A DNA stretch of 64,000 nt. It comes from Marivita sp003149565. GTDB lineage: Bacteria; Pseudomonadota; Alphaproteobacteria; Rhodobacterales; Rhodobacteraceae. Shown piece by piece: positions 1 to 9,006 of this stretch. The position numbers and the translations under genes were made by a program. The notes under the pieces are model-generated. The model was not told the DNA's origin and made no database searches. It was given only the letters and a program-made list of their open reading frames with translations. Location: assembly GCF_965216415.1 (NCBI RefSeq), contig NZ_CBDCFU010000002.1. One strand, given 5' to 3'. Position 1 is the first letter of the stretch. Every line of letters begins with the position of its first letter.

Positions 1-27
1 AAACAAAATAGATGAGACCGCCTTTTG

Positions 28-354
28 TCACTTCGCAGTCAGCTTTGGCTCTGCTCGCAACCCTGAACGCGGCGAACGCACTTCTGTCAGGTTAATCGGT
101 CGCTCAAAAACCAGTATGTAACCTGTCGCGATAGTCCAAAGACCAAGGGTAAGCACCAACAGGATCAACCGGATCAGCAACAGTGCAAGGTTTGGATTGT
201 CAGGGATATACTCTGCCAAATTCCAGCCTTCAGCGTTTTCGCGGTTAATGACTGTTTCCAGTTTGCCCCTGTGTGAACCAAATATCAGACCAAGGATGCC
301 CCCGGCAAAGTTGACCCTGACCACCTTGTTTGTGCGTGCATACATTTCAGCCAT
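28..354 (-). CDS. small membrane protein of unknown function
   Basis: This 108-residue protein has a glycine-rich hydrophobic patch at about residues 17-26 and one strong membrane segment at about 56-82 (a leucine/isoleucine-rich run followed by GLWTIATGYILVF). A charged C-terminal tail follows. The ATG lies six bases after the stop of the large FG-GAP gene on the same strand, so the two are probably transcribed together. I do not recognise the family. No good Shine-Dalgarno is visible before the start, which fits translational coupling to the upstream gene. Base composition is lower in GC than the housekeeping genes to the right, as for its neighbour. A membrane partner for the secreted neighbour is possible but is only inference. 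Confidence 0.6.
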   Translation of the reverse strand: MAEMYARTNKVVRVNFAGGILGLIFGSHRGKLETVINRENAEGWNLAEYIPDNPNLALLLIRLILLVLTLGLWTIATGYILVFERPINLTEVRSPRSGLRAEPKLTAK

Positions 355-360
355 TATTGT

Positions 361-2667
361 TCACGCAAACGGGTTATCCAGTACACCAACAAGCTGCATC
401 AGGAACTCACCGTTCGATGGATCAAGCGCATCCTGATAGAAACCATCTATTGCTGCCACAGCGTCATTCACGCTTCCCTGAGAGCCATCAAACAGCGCCA
501 TAGCTGCAGACGCGCTATCAGTGTCAGACATACCCCTATGAACTGCGAAGTAAGCGCCAATATCAACCTTGGTGTCTAGGTATGCCCTATCCGGTGAACC
601 ATCCTGAACACCCCTCAAGACCTCAAGGATAAACTGGTCGCGGGTAACGTTAGTCTCTTCGCTCCTGTTGAGCATGTCCACCCAGAAGTCAAACCCATCT
701 TGGTCAGGTATGCGCCCCAAGACATTGTCATATACCGCAGTTACAAAATCAGTGTTAGATGTTCCGTCTGGATAGGTAGCCCGCGTTTCATCCTGATCCA
801 CGAACAGTGTCGCCATCTCCTCAAGGGTGGTGCCATTGGCAAAGGCAGTTCCCCAGAAGTTTAAACCCACTGCATCAGGCGCACGGTTGAAATAGGCGAT
901 ATAGAACTCAATGAAGCTCTCGAAGTCTTGTGCATTTAACCCAGTCGCACCGCCAAACTGCTGAAGATCAAACGGCGCACCAGTAAGGTCTGTGTCGAAG
1001 TCAAGAAATTCAATATCTACTAGCGTGTCAGTACCATTACCGTCAGTTCTGCGGTCTTCAATCGTTGTTCCGGTAGGTGAGAGCGTGAGGCTATAGCTGT
1101 TTTGATTGCCTGAGTAGACTGCAGTGTCAATACCCACGCTACCTTCGAGAAGGTCGTTTCCACCACCCCCCGCTATTGTGTCATCACCAAAAAGACCGCT
1201 CAAGACTTCGCTTTCCGAAGTTCCAGAAAGTAAATCATCAATGTCTGAACCAACTATATCTTCACCTGAAAAGGCATCACCAAATACAATGTAGCTAACC
1301 CCACTGTTGCTATCTCTACCAATACTCGCCTTGAACGCACTAACAACGATGTCATCTACACTGTCACCGTTAAAATCGCCAAAACCAGAAACAGCCCAGC
1401 CACTTCGATCATCATCACCAACCCCTTGAAGCCTCAGAACTTCGGCTTCTTCAGCAAAAAACAAATCGACCGTCGCTGCCGACCAACCCCGAACACCGAA
1501 TATAATATAACTCTCACCAGATAGATTCACGCCGTTAGGATCAGCGTTTGGCGCACCAATCAATATGTCCTGCAAGCCATCATTATTGAAGTCGCCTGCA
1601 CCACTAACTGAAAATCCACTCGAGTCTTGCTCATTAACTCCTACAATATGAAAGCCATTGCTACCATTAAGAGAAGACACATCAATAGTTGGATCACTCC
1701 AATCTTGTTTCCCAAAGACAACATAACTCTCCCCGGCTCGTCTCAATCCTTCAGGACTAGCCACTGAAGCACCAAAGATAACGTCATCTAAACCGTCACC
1801 GTTAATGTCGCCTAGACCAGAAACAGCCACTCCGCTACTAGTCATACCACCGGGTACGCCCGAAACGGAGAAGCCTTCTGAACTGTCCATTGCACTCAAA
1901 CTAATTAGACTAGACCAATCGGCGCGACCAAATATCACGTTTGTTCCAACCAATAGATCGTCGAGGCCGTCCCCGTTGACATCGCCTGCACCAGAAAACG
2001 AGTTTGTTCCTGTGCTGGGAGCAATATCAGTAATTTCAAATCCACGTACGCCGTCAAGGAAGGATGCATCTACTAATGCCGAACTCCAATCTTGCGAACC
2101 AAATACCACACTCGCCTTGCCATCTTCAGTTAGCGAAGCGTAACCAATCAAAAAATCGTCAGTACCATCACCGTTGATGTCTCCTGCCGATGATACAAAT
2201 GCGCCCCTTTGCTCACGGCTATCGAACTCAAGATCAACTCTGAATCCGGAAATCCCGTCAAAATCACTTAGAGAAATGGCCGAGTAATCCCATGTTTCGG
2301 CCCCAAATAACACAAATGACTGCGTTGATTCTTCGCCACTTATGATTACATCGTCAAAGCCGTCACCGTTGACATCACCTGCGAACGCTACGGACTCACC
2401 GAAACCAAAGGTCGTTTCATCTCCATTAATTTCGATACCGTTGTCACCATTGATTTCCGACAGATTGAAGAAGGGATTAGCTATATTAGCTTGCCCAAAG
2501 ACAATGAAGCTCTTGTTTGCTCCAGGTGCACCAACGATTACATCGGAGAGACCATCACCATTAAAGTCCCCACTTGCGGAAATCGACTTTCCGGCATTAT
2601 CGCTACCACCCGAACCAACCACCGCGAAGCCATTCGTCGAATTTAGGGATGATAGCAATATCGCCAT
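361..2667 (-). CDS. FG-GAP repeat / RTX-like / DUF4214 secreted protein
   Basis: The 768-residue product starts with about seven FG-GAP (integrin alpha type) beta-propeller blades, roughly residues 10-455. Each carries a calcium-loop motif such as DFNGDGLSD, DVNGDGFDD, DINGDGTDD or DFNNDGLQD and ends in a hydrophobic IVFG-type strand. At about 460-520 an acidic, glycine-rich RTX-like stretch follows (GSDIDDLLSG, GLFGDDTIAGGGGNDLLEG). At about 590-690 lies a DUF4214 domain with the NRAPDAVGLNFW signature. There is no N-terminal signal peptide. RTX-type proteins lacking one are usually exported by type I secretion, so an extracellular calcium-dependent adhesin or matrix protein is likely. The start has a GGAGT ribosome site. 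No ABC/HlyD export genes are in the window. Lower GC suggests acquired DNA. Confidence 0.85.
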   Translation of the reverse strand: MAILLSSLNSTNGFAVVGSGGSDNAGKSISASGDFNGDGLSDVIVGAPGANKSFIVFGQANIANPFFNLSEINGDNGIEINGDETTFGFGESVAFAGDVNGDGFDDVIISGEESTQSFVLFGAETWDYSAISLSDFDGISGFRVDLEFDSREQRGAFVSSAGDINGDGTDDFLIGYASLTEDGKASVVFGSQDWSSALVDASFLDGVRGFEITDIAPSTGTNSFSGAGDVNGDGLDDLLVGTNVIFGRADWSSLISLSAMDSSEGFSVSGVPGGMTSSGVAVSGLGDINGDGLDDVIFGASVASPEGLRRAGESYVVFGKQDWSDPTIDVSSLNGSNGFHIVGVNEQDSSGFSVSGAGDFNNDGLQDILIGAPNADPNGVNLSGESYIIFGVRGWSAATVDLFFAEEAEVLRLQGVGDDDRSGWAVSGFGDFNGDSVDDIVVSAFKASIGRDSNSGVSYIVFGDAFSGEDIVGSDIDDLLSGTSESEVLSGLFGDDTIAGGGGNDLLEGSVGIDTAVYSGNQNSYSLTLSPTGTTIEDRRTDGNGTDTLVDIEFLDFDTDLTGAPFDLQQFGGATGLNAQDFESFIEFYIAYFNRAPDAVGLNFWGTAFANGTTLEEMATLFVDQDETRATYPDGTSNTDFVTAVYDNVLGRIPDQDGFDFWVDMLNRSEETNVTRDQFILEVLRGVQDGSPDRAYLDTKVDIGAYFAVHRGMSDTDSASAAMALFDGSQGSVNDAVAAIDGFYQDALDPSNGEFLMQLVGVLDNPFA

Positions 2668-2749
2668 TTGTCATACTCCGTTATTTCTGCGGTTTATCGT
2701 TTGTTGTGGAAGCGTCCCACACTCAAACCGGTACCTCAACCCCAAAGCA

Positions 2750-3019
2750 TCAACCTGACAGCCTTCCCGTTGGTTTTGGTTCTTTTGTAGCCTTCCCGCC
2801 CAAAAGCGCTTCACCAGAGCCACCCACAAACACGATCTGAAAAGTTACCTGCCCCTTGGCCTTACAGCTACTACAGCGAAGGTTTGGCACCACGTCAGTC
2901 AAACGGGCTTCCCACCCAAGGCGTTCTATCAGGGGTTTGACTGCTAGGAGAGTGTTGTAGCCACAGACCTTGCATGTGATGGACAAGTGGTTGCCTGAGA
3001 TGCTGCCAAGCTTGGTCAT
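2750..3019 (-). CDS. small zinc-ribbon-like protein
   Basis: This 89-residue protein has two CxxC pairs, CKVC at residues 16-19 and CSSC at 49-52. They are about 30 residues apart, as in a four-cysteine zinc ribbon. The C-terminal tail is basic and glycine-rich. I do not recognise a named family. It lies upstream of the FG-GAP gene on the same strand, about 80 bases away, in the same lower-GC stretch. Roles in nucleic-acid binding or as a small regulatory protein are possible but unsupported. The paired cysteines make a real gene more likely than a chance reading frame. Confidence 0.5.
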   Translation of the reverse strand: MTKLGSISGNHLSITCKVCGYNTLLAVKPLIERLGWEARLTDVVPNLRCSSCKAKGQVTFQIVFVGGSGEALLGGKATKEPKPTGRLSG

Positions 3020-3201
3020 TTTCCGGAGGCAACCTCAGATGGATGGAATCGGCGTTCTTGAAAAGCGGTGGGACTCAGACAGAAGCTACACTTAATGCGG
3101 GAAAAGGTGTGGTAAACGTGTGTGGTTGGCGTGTGTGGTCAAAATTTCCGACGCTACTTTTTAATAAGTAATTTCAATAACTTGAAGCGCTCTAAAGAAA
3201 T

Positions 3202-3291
3202 TGGCGGAGGCTCAGGGATTCGAACCCTGGGGACGCTCTCACGCCCAACGGTTTTCAAGACCGCCGCATTCGACCACTCTGCCAAACCTCC
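3202..3291 (-). tRNA. tRNA-Ser (anticodon UGA)
   Basis: Read on the minus strand, the sequence begins GGAGGTTTGGCAGAGTGG and folds as a class II tRNA with a long variable arm. The anticodon arm CGGTCTTGAAAACCG places TGA as the anticodon. The T arm reads GGTTCGAATCC, and the 3' end has discriminator G followed by an encoded CCA. Total length is 90 bases. Its 3' end faces the lower-GC accessory genes at 28-3019, the side on which tRNA-integrating elements normally sit. Confidence 0.96.
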
Positions 3292-3476
3292 GATGGCAGG
3301 TGACATAGCCTCACAATTTCGATTCTGAAAGCGGGCACGAGGGAAAATCTACGCATTCTTATCGTCAGACTTTTCTTGCTGCATCGAAGACTGTAAGCTT
3401 CGCGCAAAAGAAAAAGGGGCGCGGCGCGGCTTGGCCGACGGGCGTCCATCAGGGCACAGCAGAAGGCGAGCAGGCA

Positions 3477-4358
3477 ATGAACATCAGGATCATCAATTCT
3501 TCGCTTTGGCGTAGGGCGCGTGTCTCGGCTTTTTGCGGGGTTGCAGTGGTCAGTCTGGTTGCCTGTGACGGCGTCAACATGCCCGCTTTTCTGCAAGGCG
3601 GTGCTGGCGGATCGGTGGCAGATGGCATGCCCGCCGAGGGTACACGCGCCACCCGGCTGGTCGAGCGGGATGTCGAAGCGCCAGAGGTCTTTTCCGTCAA
3701 CGAGAATGGGCTTTGGGATGGTCGCCCGTCGCTTGGTGGGGTCTGGGCGGCGCATCCTGATGTGGCCGAGCCCGAACGCGTGATCATCCGCAACGAGGCC
3801 AACGGCAATTTTGTCATCGGCGCTCTGTTCCGCAAGGAGCGTGAAACGCCGGGTCCTCGGCTGCAGATCTCGTCGGATGCGGCAGCCGCGCTTGGGGTGC
3901 TGGCAGGGGCACCGACTCAGCTGAATGTGGTCGCCCTCCGCCGCGAGGAAGTGCCGGATGATGCGACATCGGCACCGCCTCAGGACGCACCCATCGGGGA
4001 TGGCGGCTTTGATGCGCCCACCGATGTGGCCGAAACCACGCTGGACCCGATTGCCGAGACCGCTGCGGCGGCGCTTGACGCCACGCCGGCGGCTGCCCCC
4101 GCATCGGCCCCGTCACAGTCGCCGTTGGACAAGCCCTTTATTCAGATCGGTATCTTCAGCATCGAGCAGAACGCCAACAACACCGCAACTGCGATGCGAC
4201 AGGCAGGCATGACACCAACCGTGCTGGAACAAAGCTCAAGCGGCAAGACCTTCTGGCGCGTGCTCGTCGGGCCGGCACAGACCCGCGCAGAGCGGAGTAC
4301 CTTGCTTGCCAAGATCAAGGATACCGGCTTTACCGACGCCTATGCCGTCACCAACTGA
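3477..4358 (+). CDS. SPOR-domain lipoprotein
   Basis: The 293-residue product begins with a basic signal peptide and a lipobox-like VVSLVAC (Cys at about 29), so it is likely lipidated and periplasm-facing. A low-complexity alanine/proline linker occupies about 150-215. The last 75 residues form a SPOR domain (KPFIQIGIFS, then FWRVLVGP), which binds denuded glycan strands at the septum. It is the first gene of a plus-strand run, 32 bases upstream of the D,D-carboxypeptidase gene, which fits a role in cell-wall remodelling or division. It could be annotated as RlpA-like, but no double-psi barrel is obvious. The SPOR assignment is firm; the exact role is inferred. Confidence 0.85.
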   Translation: MNIRIINSSLWRRARVSAFCGVAVVSLVACDGVNMPAFLQGGAGGSVADGMPAEGTRATRLVERDVEAPEVFSVNENGLWDGRPSLGGVWAAHPDVAEPERVIIRNEANGNFVIGALFRKERETPGPRLQISSDAAAALGVLAGAPTQLNVVALRREEVPDDATSAPPQDAPIGDGGFDAPTDVAETTLDPIAETAAAALDATPAAAPASAPSQSPLDKPFIQIGIFSIEQNANNTATAMRQAGMTPTVLEQSSSGKTFWRVLVGPAQTRAERSTLLAKIKDTGFTDAYAVTN

Positions 4359-4390
4359 TCCGACCTCGCAGGTATGACAGGAGAGCTGCC

Positions 4391-5563
4391 ATGATCCGCA
4401 AATACCGCAGTTTCATTTCCGCCGGGCTTGCCGCGCTCTTGTTGTCGACGACGTCGGCATTGGCGTTCGACACCCGTGCTTCGGCCGCCTTTGTGCTGGA
4501 TGAAAAAACCGGCACCGTTTTGCTGGCCAAAAACGCTGACATTCCTTTGCCCCCGGCCTCGATGTCCAAACTGATGACGCTCTACATCGCGTTCGAAGCG
4601 GTGCAAGACGGTCGGCTTCGCATGGACGAAGAACTGCCCGTATCGGCCCATGCCAATTCCTTTGGCGGCTCGACCCTGTTCCTGCGGCAGGGCGAACGTG
4701 TATCCGTCGAAGACCTGATCCGCGGCATCATCGTGCTCTCGGGCAATGACGCCTGCGTGGTTCTGGCCGAAGCGCTTTCTCCCGATGGCACCGAGGCCGG
4801 GTTCGCGCGCATGATGACGCAACGCGCGCAGCAGCTTGGCATGACCAATTCGATCTTCAAGAACGCCAGCGGCTGGCCAGCCGACGGTCATGTGATGTCG
4901 ATGCGCGATCTGACGCTGTTGGCCCAGCGCCTGATCGAGGATTTCCCGGATTTCTACCCGATGTTCGCGGAGAAAGAGTTTCTCTTCGACGAGGCCGAGT
5001 CGTCCAACAGGTTCAATCGAAACCCGCTTTTGTCTCTTGGCATTGGCGCGGATGGGCTGAAAACCGGGCACACACAAGAAGCGGGCTATGGACTTGTCGG
5101 ATCCGCCAAGCAGGGCGACCGCCGGGTGATCTTTTCCATCACCGGTCTAGACACAGCGCAAGCCCGCGCCGAGGAATCGGAATCGATCGTCAATTGGGCA
5201 TTCCGGCAGTTTGCCGAAAAAACGGTCACGCGCGCCGGATCGGTCATCGCCGAAGCCGATGTCTGGATGGGTGCCAGCCAAACGGTTGGTCTGATGGCGA
5301 AAGAAGACGTGACGCTGCTTCTGCCCAACACGCCCGGACAGGGCGTGACTGCCGAGGTGGTCTATACCGGGCCGATTGAGGCGCCGATTGCCGAGGGACG
5401 TCAACTGGCCGAGCTGATCATCAGCCCGCAGGGACTGCCGGAACACCGCATCCCGCTTTTTGCCGCCAACGCTGTGCCAGCGAGCGGATTCGTTGACCGC
5501 ATGATGAGCGTCTCGCAGATGCTGCTTGGCCGCATTCAGGCTTCGGATGAGGGCACGATGTGA
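4391..5563 (+). CDS. dacC: D-alanyl-D-alanine carboxypeptidase (PBP5/6 type)
   Basis: The 390-residue protein removes the terminal D-Ala from peptidoglycan pentapeptides in the periplasm. An N-terminal signal peptide ends near ALAFDTRAS. The three serine-peptidase motifs of the S11 family are present: SMSK (SxxK) at about 57-60, SGN at about 117-119, and KTG in LKTGHTQEAGYG at about 220. A C-terminal beta-rich domain and an amphipathic end (SQMLLGRIQ) match PBP5-like membrane anchoring. The start is preceded by AGGAGA. Its stop overlaps the GTG start of tmk by four bases, so the two are translationally coupled. The symbol within the dac family is a guess. Confidence 0.92.
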   Translation: MIRKYRSFISAGLAALLLSTTSALAFDTRASAAFVLDEKTGTVLLAKNADIPLPPASMSKLMTLYIAFEAVQDGRLRMDEELPVSAHANSFGGSTLFLRQGERVSVEDLIRGIIVLSGNDACVVLAEALSPDGTEAGFARMMTQRAQQLGMTNSIFKNASGWPADGHVMSMRDLTLLAQRLIEDFPDFYPMFAEKEFLFDEAESSNRFNRNPLLSLGIGADGLKTGHTQEAGYGLVGSAKQGDRRVIFSITGLDTAQARAEESESIVNWAFRQFAEKTVTRAGSVIAEADVWMGASQTVGLMAKEDVTLLLPNTPGQGVTAEVVYTGPIEAPIAEGRQLAELIISPQGLPEHRIPLFAANAVPASGFVDRMMSVSQMLLGRIQASDEGTM

Positions 5564-6186
5564 GCCGACCAGGGCTGTTTATCAGCTTTGAAGGGATAGA
5601 CGGGTCTGGGAAGTCGACGCAGGCGCGCAAGCTGGCAGATCGTCTGCAGAGTGAAGGCGCCGACGTTTTGCTTACACGGGAACCCGGAGGCAGCCCGGGG
5701 GCCGAAGAAATCCGCGCGCTTGTGTTGCAGGGCGATCCCGACCGCTGGTCCGCTGAGACCGAGATACTGCTTTTCACAGCCGCCCGCCGCGACCACTTGG
5801 AACGCACGATCCAGCCCGCGCTTGCCGCGGGCAAGGTGGTGATCTGCGACCGCTTTGCCGACAGCACACGGATGTATCAGGGCCTCTCGCGCGGCAATCT
5901 GCGGGTAAAGGTAGATGCGCTGCATGATCTGATGATCGGGGTTGAGCCTGACCTGACGCTCCTCATTGACATGGACCCGGAAACCGGGCTCAGCCGCGCC
6001 AAGGCGCGCAAGACGGTGGAAGAACGGTTCGAGGATTTCGGCGCATCGCTGCAAGAGGCGATGCGAGCCGGCTTTCTGGCTTTGGCCGAGGAATACGTTG
6101 ACCGGTTCCGTGTGATTGACGGCGCCCGGGATGCCGATGCCGTTGCAGAGGATGTCTGGGCTGCGATAAGCCCCCATTTGACATGA
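5560..6186 (+). CDS. tmk: thymidylate kinase
   Basis: The 208-residue enzyme phosphorylates dTMP to dTDP. The P-loop FEGIDGSGKST is at about residues 10-20, the DR(F/Y) motif appears as CDRFADSTRMYQG near 100, and the lid segment lies around 145. The start is GTG, overlapping the preceding stop as GTGA. The stop overlaps the holB start as ATGA. Size and motif spacing are normal for bacterial Tmk, and a tmk-holB-tatD order is common in bacteria. Confidence 0.96.
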   Translation: MSRPGLFISFEGIDGSGKSTQARKLADRLQSEGADVLLTREPGGSPGAEEIRALVLQGDPDRWSAETEILLFTAARRDHLERTIQPALAAGKVVICDRFADSTRMYQGLSRGNLRVKVDALHDLMIGVEPDLTLLIDMDPETGLSRAKARKTVEERFEDFGASLQEAMRAGFLALAEEYVDRFRVIDGARDADAVAEDVWAAISPHLT

Positions 6187-7310
6187 GTGACGCAACACAA
6201 CCCGAACCGGACCGCATCGACGGTGCGCCGCATCCGCGCGAGACTGTCATGCTTTACGGTCAGGACGCCGCACAGGCGGATTTTCTGCAAGCTTTCAGTT
6301 CCGACCGGCTGCACCACGGCTGGCTGATCACGGGACCGCGCGGCGTGGGCAAGGCGACCCTTGCCTGGCAGATTGCACGCTTCCTTTTGGCCACGCCCCT
6401 TCAAGAAGACGACGGTCTCTTCGGCGCACCTCCGCCACCCGTAGACCTGCATATCGCAGAAGATCATCCGGTTGCGCGCCGCATGCTCGCAGGATCGGAA
6501 CCGGGCCTGTTTTCACTGCGCCGCCCCTACGATGAAAAAGCCAAACGCCTGAGAGCTCAGATCACTGTCGACGAAGTGCGGAAGCTCAAAAGCTTCTTTG
6601 CGCTGTCAGCAGCGGATGGCGGACGCCGTGTGGTGATCGTCGATGCCGCCGACGACATGAATGTCAACGCGGCCAACGCGATTCTCAAGCTGCTCGAAGA
6701 ACCGCCCGCCCGCACAACTCTGCTCCTGGTTAGCCACCAACCCTCGCGGCTGTTGCCCACCATCCGGTCGCGCTGCCGCGAATTGCGGCTGGCCCCGCTC
6801 AATGCCGCCGACATGGCGCAGGCGTTGGCCGCGACCGAGATCGACCAGTCCGTGTCCGACCCCGCCGCTCTGGCCGCATTGTCCGGTGGCTCCGTGGGGG
6901 ACGCTGTGCGCCTGATGCAGCAGGACGGGCTCAAGCTCTATGCTGACCTCGTCAAACTGCTGTCCACCCTACCCGACCTCAGCCGTCCGCACGCCATTGC
7001 CCTGGCTGAAAGCGCCGCAGGGCGCGGCAAGGAAGACCGGCTCGAGCTGCTTCTGGGCCTTTTCGACCGCGCGATGACACGGCTGGCACGCACAGGGGCA
7101 ACGGGGCAGCCGCCCAACCCCGAGGCGGCCGCGCAAGAGGCGCAGACATTCCAACGCCTGTGCCCCTCGCCCGTCGCCGCCCGACAATGGGCGCAACTGG
7201 CACAGGATCAAGGCGAACGCTTGCGCCACGGGCGCGCGGTAAATGTCGAAGCGGGTTCACTTCTGCTCTCCAGCTTCCTTGCCCTCCAGGAAGGCTGCCC
7301 CAGGTCGTAA
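6183..7310 (+). CDS. holB: DNA polymerase III delta' subunit
   Basis: This 375-residue clamp-loader subunit has an AAA+ fold with a Walker A variant (GPRGVGKATLAWQIA, about 53-67) and a Walker B-like VVIVDAADDMN. The sensor region NAANAILKLLEEPP is the hallmark of delta' and gamma/tau subunits. The SRC motif (TIRSRCREL) follows, as expected. It sits between tmk and tatD, overlapping tmk by four bases. Delta' usually does not hydrolyse ATP itself but opens the beta clamp together with delta and gamma. Confidence 0.95.
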   Translation: MSDATQPEPDRIDGAPHPRETVMLYGQDAAQADFLQAFSSDRLHHGWLITGPRGVGKATLAWQIARFLLATPLQEDDGLFGAPPPPVDLHIAEDHPVARRMLAGSEPGLFSLRRPYDEKAKRLRAQITVDEVRKLKSFFALSAADGGRRVVIVDAADDMNVNAANAILKLLEEPPARTTLLLVSHQPSRLLPTIRSRCRELRLAPLNAADMAQALAATEIDQSVSDPAALAALSGGSVGDAVRLMQQDGLKLYADLVKLLSTLPDLSRPHAIALAESAAGRGKEDRLELLLGLFDRAMTRLARTGATGQPPNPEAAAQEAQTFQRLCPSPVAARQWAQLAQDQGERLRHGRAVNVEAGSLLLSSFLALQEGCPRS

Positions 7311-7353
7311 GCCACGTCTTGACGCTCCTGCCCGCATCCCTGATACCAGCCTC

Positions 7354-8157
7354 ATGTTGACACCACAGATCACCGACAGCCATTGCCATCTGGACTTTCC
7401 GGATTTTAACGACGAACGCCCCGAGGTGATCGCCCGGGCGCTGGAGGCTGGTGTGCACCGCATGGTCACGATCTGCACCCGTCTGCGTTTAGAGCCGCAA
7501 GTTCGCGCGATTGCCGAAGCGTTCGACCCGGTGTTCTACGCCGCGGGCACCCACCCGATGAGCGCCGCCGATGAGCCCCTGACGTCAGTCGATGAACTGG
7601 TCAAACTGGCCCAACACCCGAAATTTGTCGGCATCGGCGAAACCGGGCTGGATTATCACTATACCGCCGAAAGCGCCGCCATTCAGAAAACCTCGCTCCG
7701 CTTGCATATCGAGGCAGCGCAGGAAACTGGGCTGCCGCTGATCATCCACGCTCGTGCCGCCGATGACGACATGGCGCAAATTCTCACTGAAGGGTTCAAA
7801 TCCAAGCCCTATACCTGCGTGATGCATTGCTTTTCGTCGTCCGCAGAGCTGGCCCGCGTGGCGCTCGATCTTGGATTCTACCTGTCCATGTCCGGCATCG
7901 CCGCCTTCCCCAAGAGCCAGGAACTGCGCGACATCTTCGCCGCCGCGCCGGTGGACCGCGTTCTGGTTGAAACCGACAGCCCCTACCTTGCGCCGCCGCC
8001 TCATCGCGGCAAACGCAACGAACCGGCTTACACGGCGCACACCGCCCGCGTCGGAGCAGATGTGTTCGGCATGGACTATGCCGATTTCGCCGTGCAAACC
8101 GAGGCAAACTTCGAACGCCTCTTCTGGAAAGCCGCGCAATACGAGGCCGCTGCATAA
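7354..8157 (+). CDS. tatD: TatD-family deoxyribonuclease
   Basis: The 267-residue metal-dependent hydrolase is an amidohydrolase-fold DNase implicated in DNA repair or degradation. Metal ligands are seen in SHCHLDFPDF near the N-terminus, GETGLDYHY, IIHAR, HCFSSS and ETDSPYLAPPPHRGK. I chose the ATG at 7354 (MLTPQITDSHCHLD) rather than an earlier in-frame start at 7243, because family members begin just before the HCHLD motif and the extra residues have no counterpart. The stop overlaps the next ATG by one base (TAATG). Confidence 0.93.
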   Translation: MLTPQITDSHCHLDFPDFNDERPEVIARALEAGVHRMVTICTRLRLEPQVRAIAEAFDPVFYAAGTHPMSAADEPLTSVDELVKLAQHPKFVGIGETGLDYHYTAESAAIQKTSLRLHIEAAQETGLPLIIHARAADDDMAQILTEGFKSKPYTCVMHCFSSSAELARVALDLGFYLSMSGIAAFPKSQELRDIFAAAPVDRVLVETDSPYLAPPPHRGKRNEPAYTAHTARVGADVFGMDYADFAVQTEANFERLFWKAAQYEAAA

Positions 8158-8960
8158 TGGGCGAAATGCGCTTTACCATCCTGGGCTGCGGATCATCTGG
8201 CGGTGTGCCCCGGCTTGGCGGCATCTGGGGGGCCTGCGACCCGGAGAACCCGAAGAATGTGCGCCGCCGCTGTTCAATGCTGGTTGAGCGTGTGACAGAC
8301 GCAGGCACAACCCGCGTTCTGATCGACACCAGCCCCGACATGCGCGCCCAATTGCTGAGCGCCGGGGTCGGAGAGCTTGATGCCGTGGTTTACACCCACA
8401 GCCATGCCGATCACGTGCACGGTCTCGACGATCTGCGCATGATCGTCTTCAACATGAAAAAGCGCTTGCCCGTCTGGGCCGATGGCGATACCCAGAACGA
8501 CCTGTATTCGCGCTTTGGCTATGCATTTGTGCAACCCTCAGACAGCCCGTACCCGCCAATCCTGGACATGAACACGATCAACGGACCGGTTCAGATCGAC
8601 GGAGCGGGTGGCACAGTTACGTTGAATCCATTCGAGGTGAATCATGGCAGCATCGACGCGCTCGGATTTCGCATTGGCGACCTCGTCTATCTGCCTGACG
8701 TTGCCAGTATTCCGGAGGATGTCTGGGACAGCCATCTGCAAGACCTCGACGTCTGGATCCTGGACGCCCTCCGCCGTGATCCGCATCCGACACATGCCCA
8801 CCTTGCCAAATCGCTGGAATGGATAGAGCGCGCCAAACCCCGCCGCGGTGTCCTGACCAACATGCATGTCGATCTTGACTACGCGACTGTCGAAGCCGAG
8901 ACCCCCGACCACATCACACCGGCCTTTGACGGCATGGTGATCAACCAGCCGCTGGCGTGA
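8157..8960 (+). CDS. MBL-fold metallohydrolase, PhnP-like
   Basis: The 267-residue protein has the metallo-beta-lactamase HxHxDH signature as THSHADHVHGLDD at about 80-92. The N-terminal GCGSSGGVPRLGGIWG and the arginine-rich CSMLVE region resemble PhnP (phosphoribosyl cyclic phosphodiesterase) and its relatives. A later histidine pair (NMHVDLDYATV) would complete the dinuclear metal site. It starts within the stop of tatD and ends the operon. In this context it is usually a housekeeping phosphodiesterase of unknown substrate rather than part of a phosphonate operon, since no phn genes are nearby. Confidence 0.88.
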   Translation: MGEMRFTILGCGSSGGVPRLGGIWGACDPENPKNVRRRCSMLVERVTDAGTTRVLIDTSPDMRAQLLSAGVGELDAVVYTHSHADHVHGLDDLRMIVFNMKKRLPVWADGDTQNDLYSRFGYAFVQPSDSPYPPILDMNTINGPVQIDGAGGTVTLNPFEVNHGSIDALGFRIGDLVYLPDVASIPEDVWDSHLQDLDVWILDALRRDPHPTHAHLAKSLEWIERAKPRRGVLTNMHVDLDYATVEAETPDHITPAFDGMVINQPLA

Positions 8961-9006
8961 GGCCAACTGTAGGATACAGCGGGCGAACCGGACGGAAGCG
9001 CATCTG

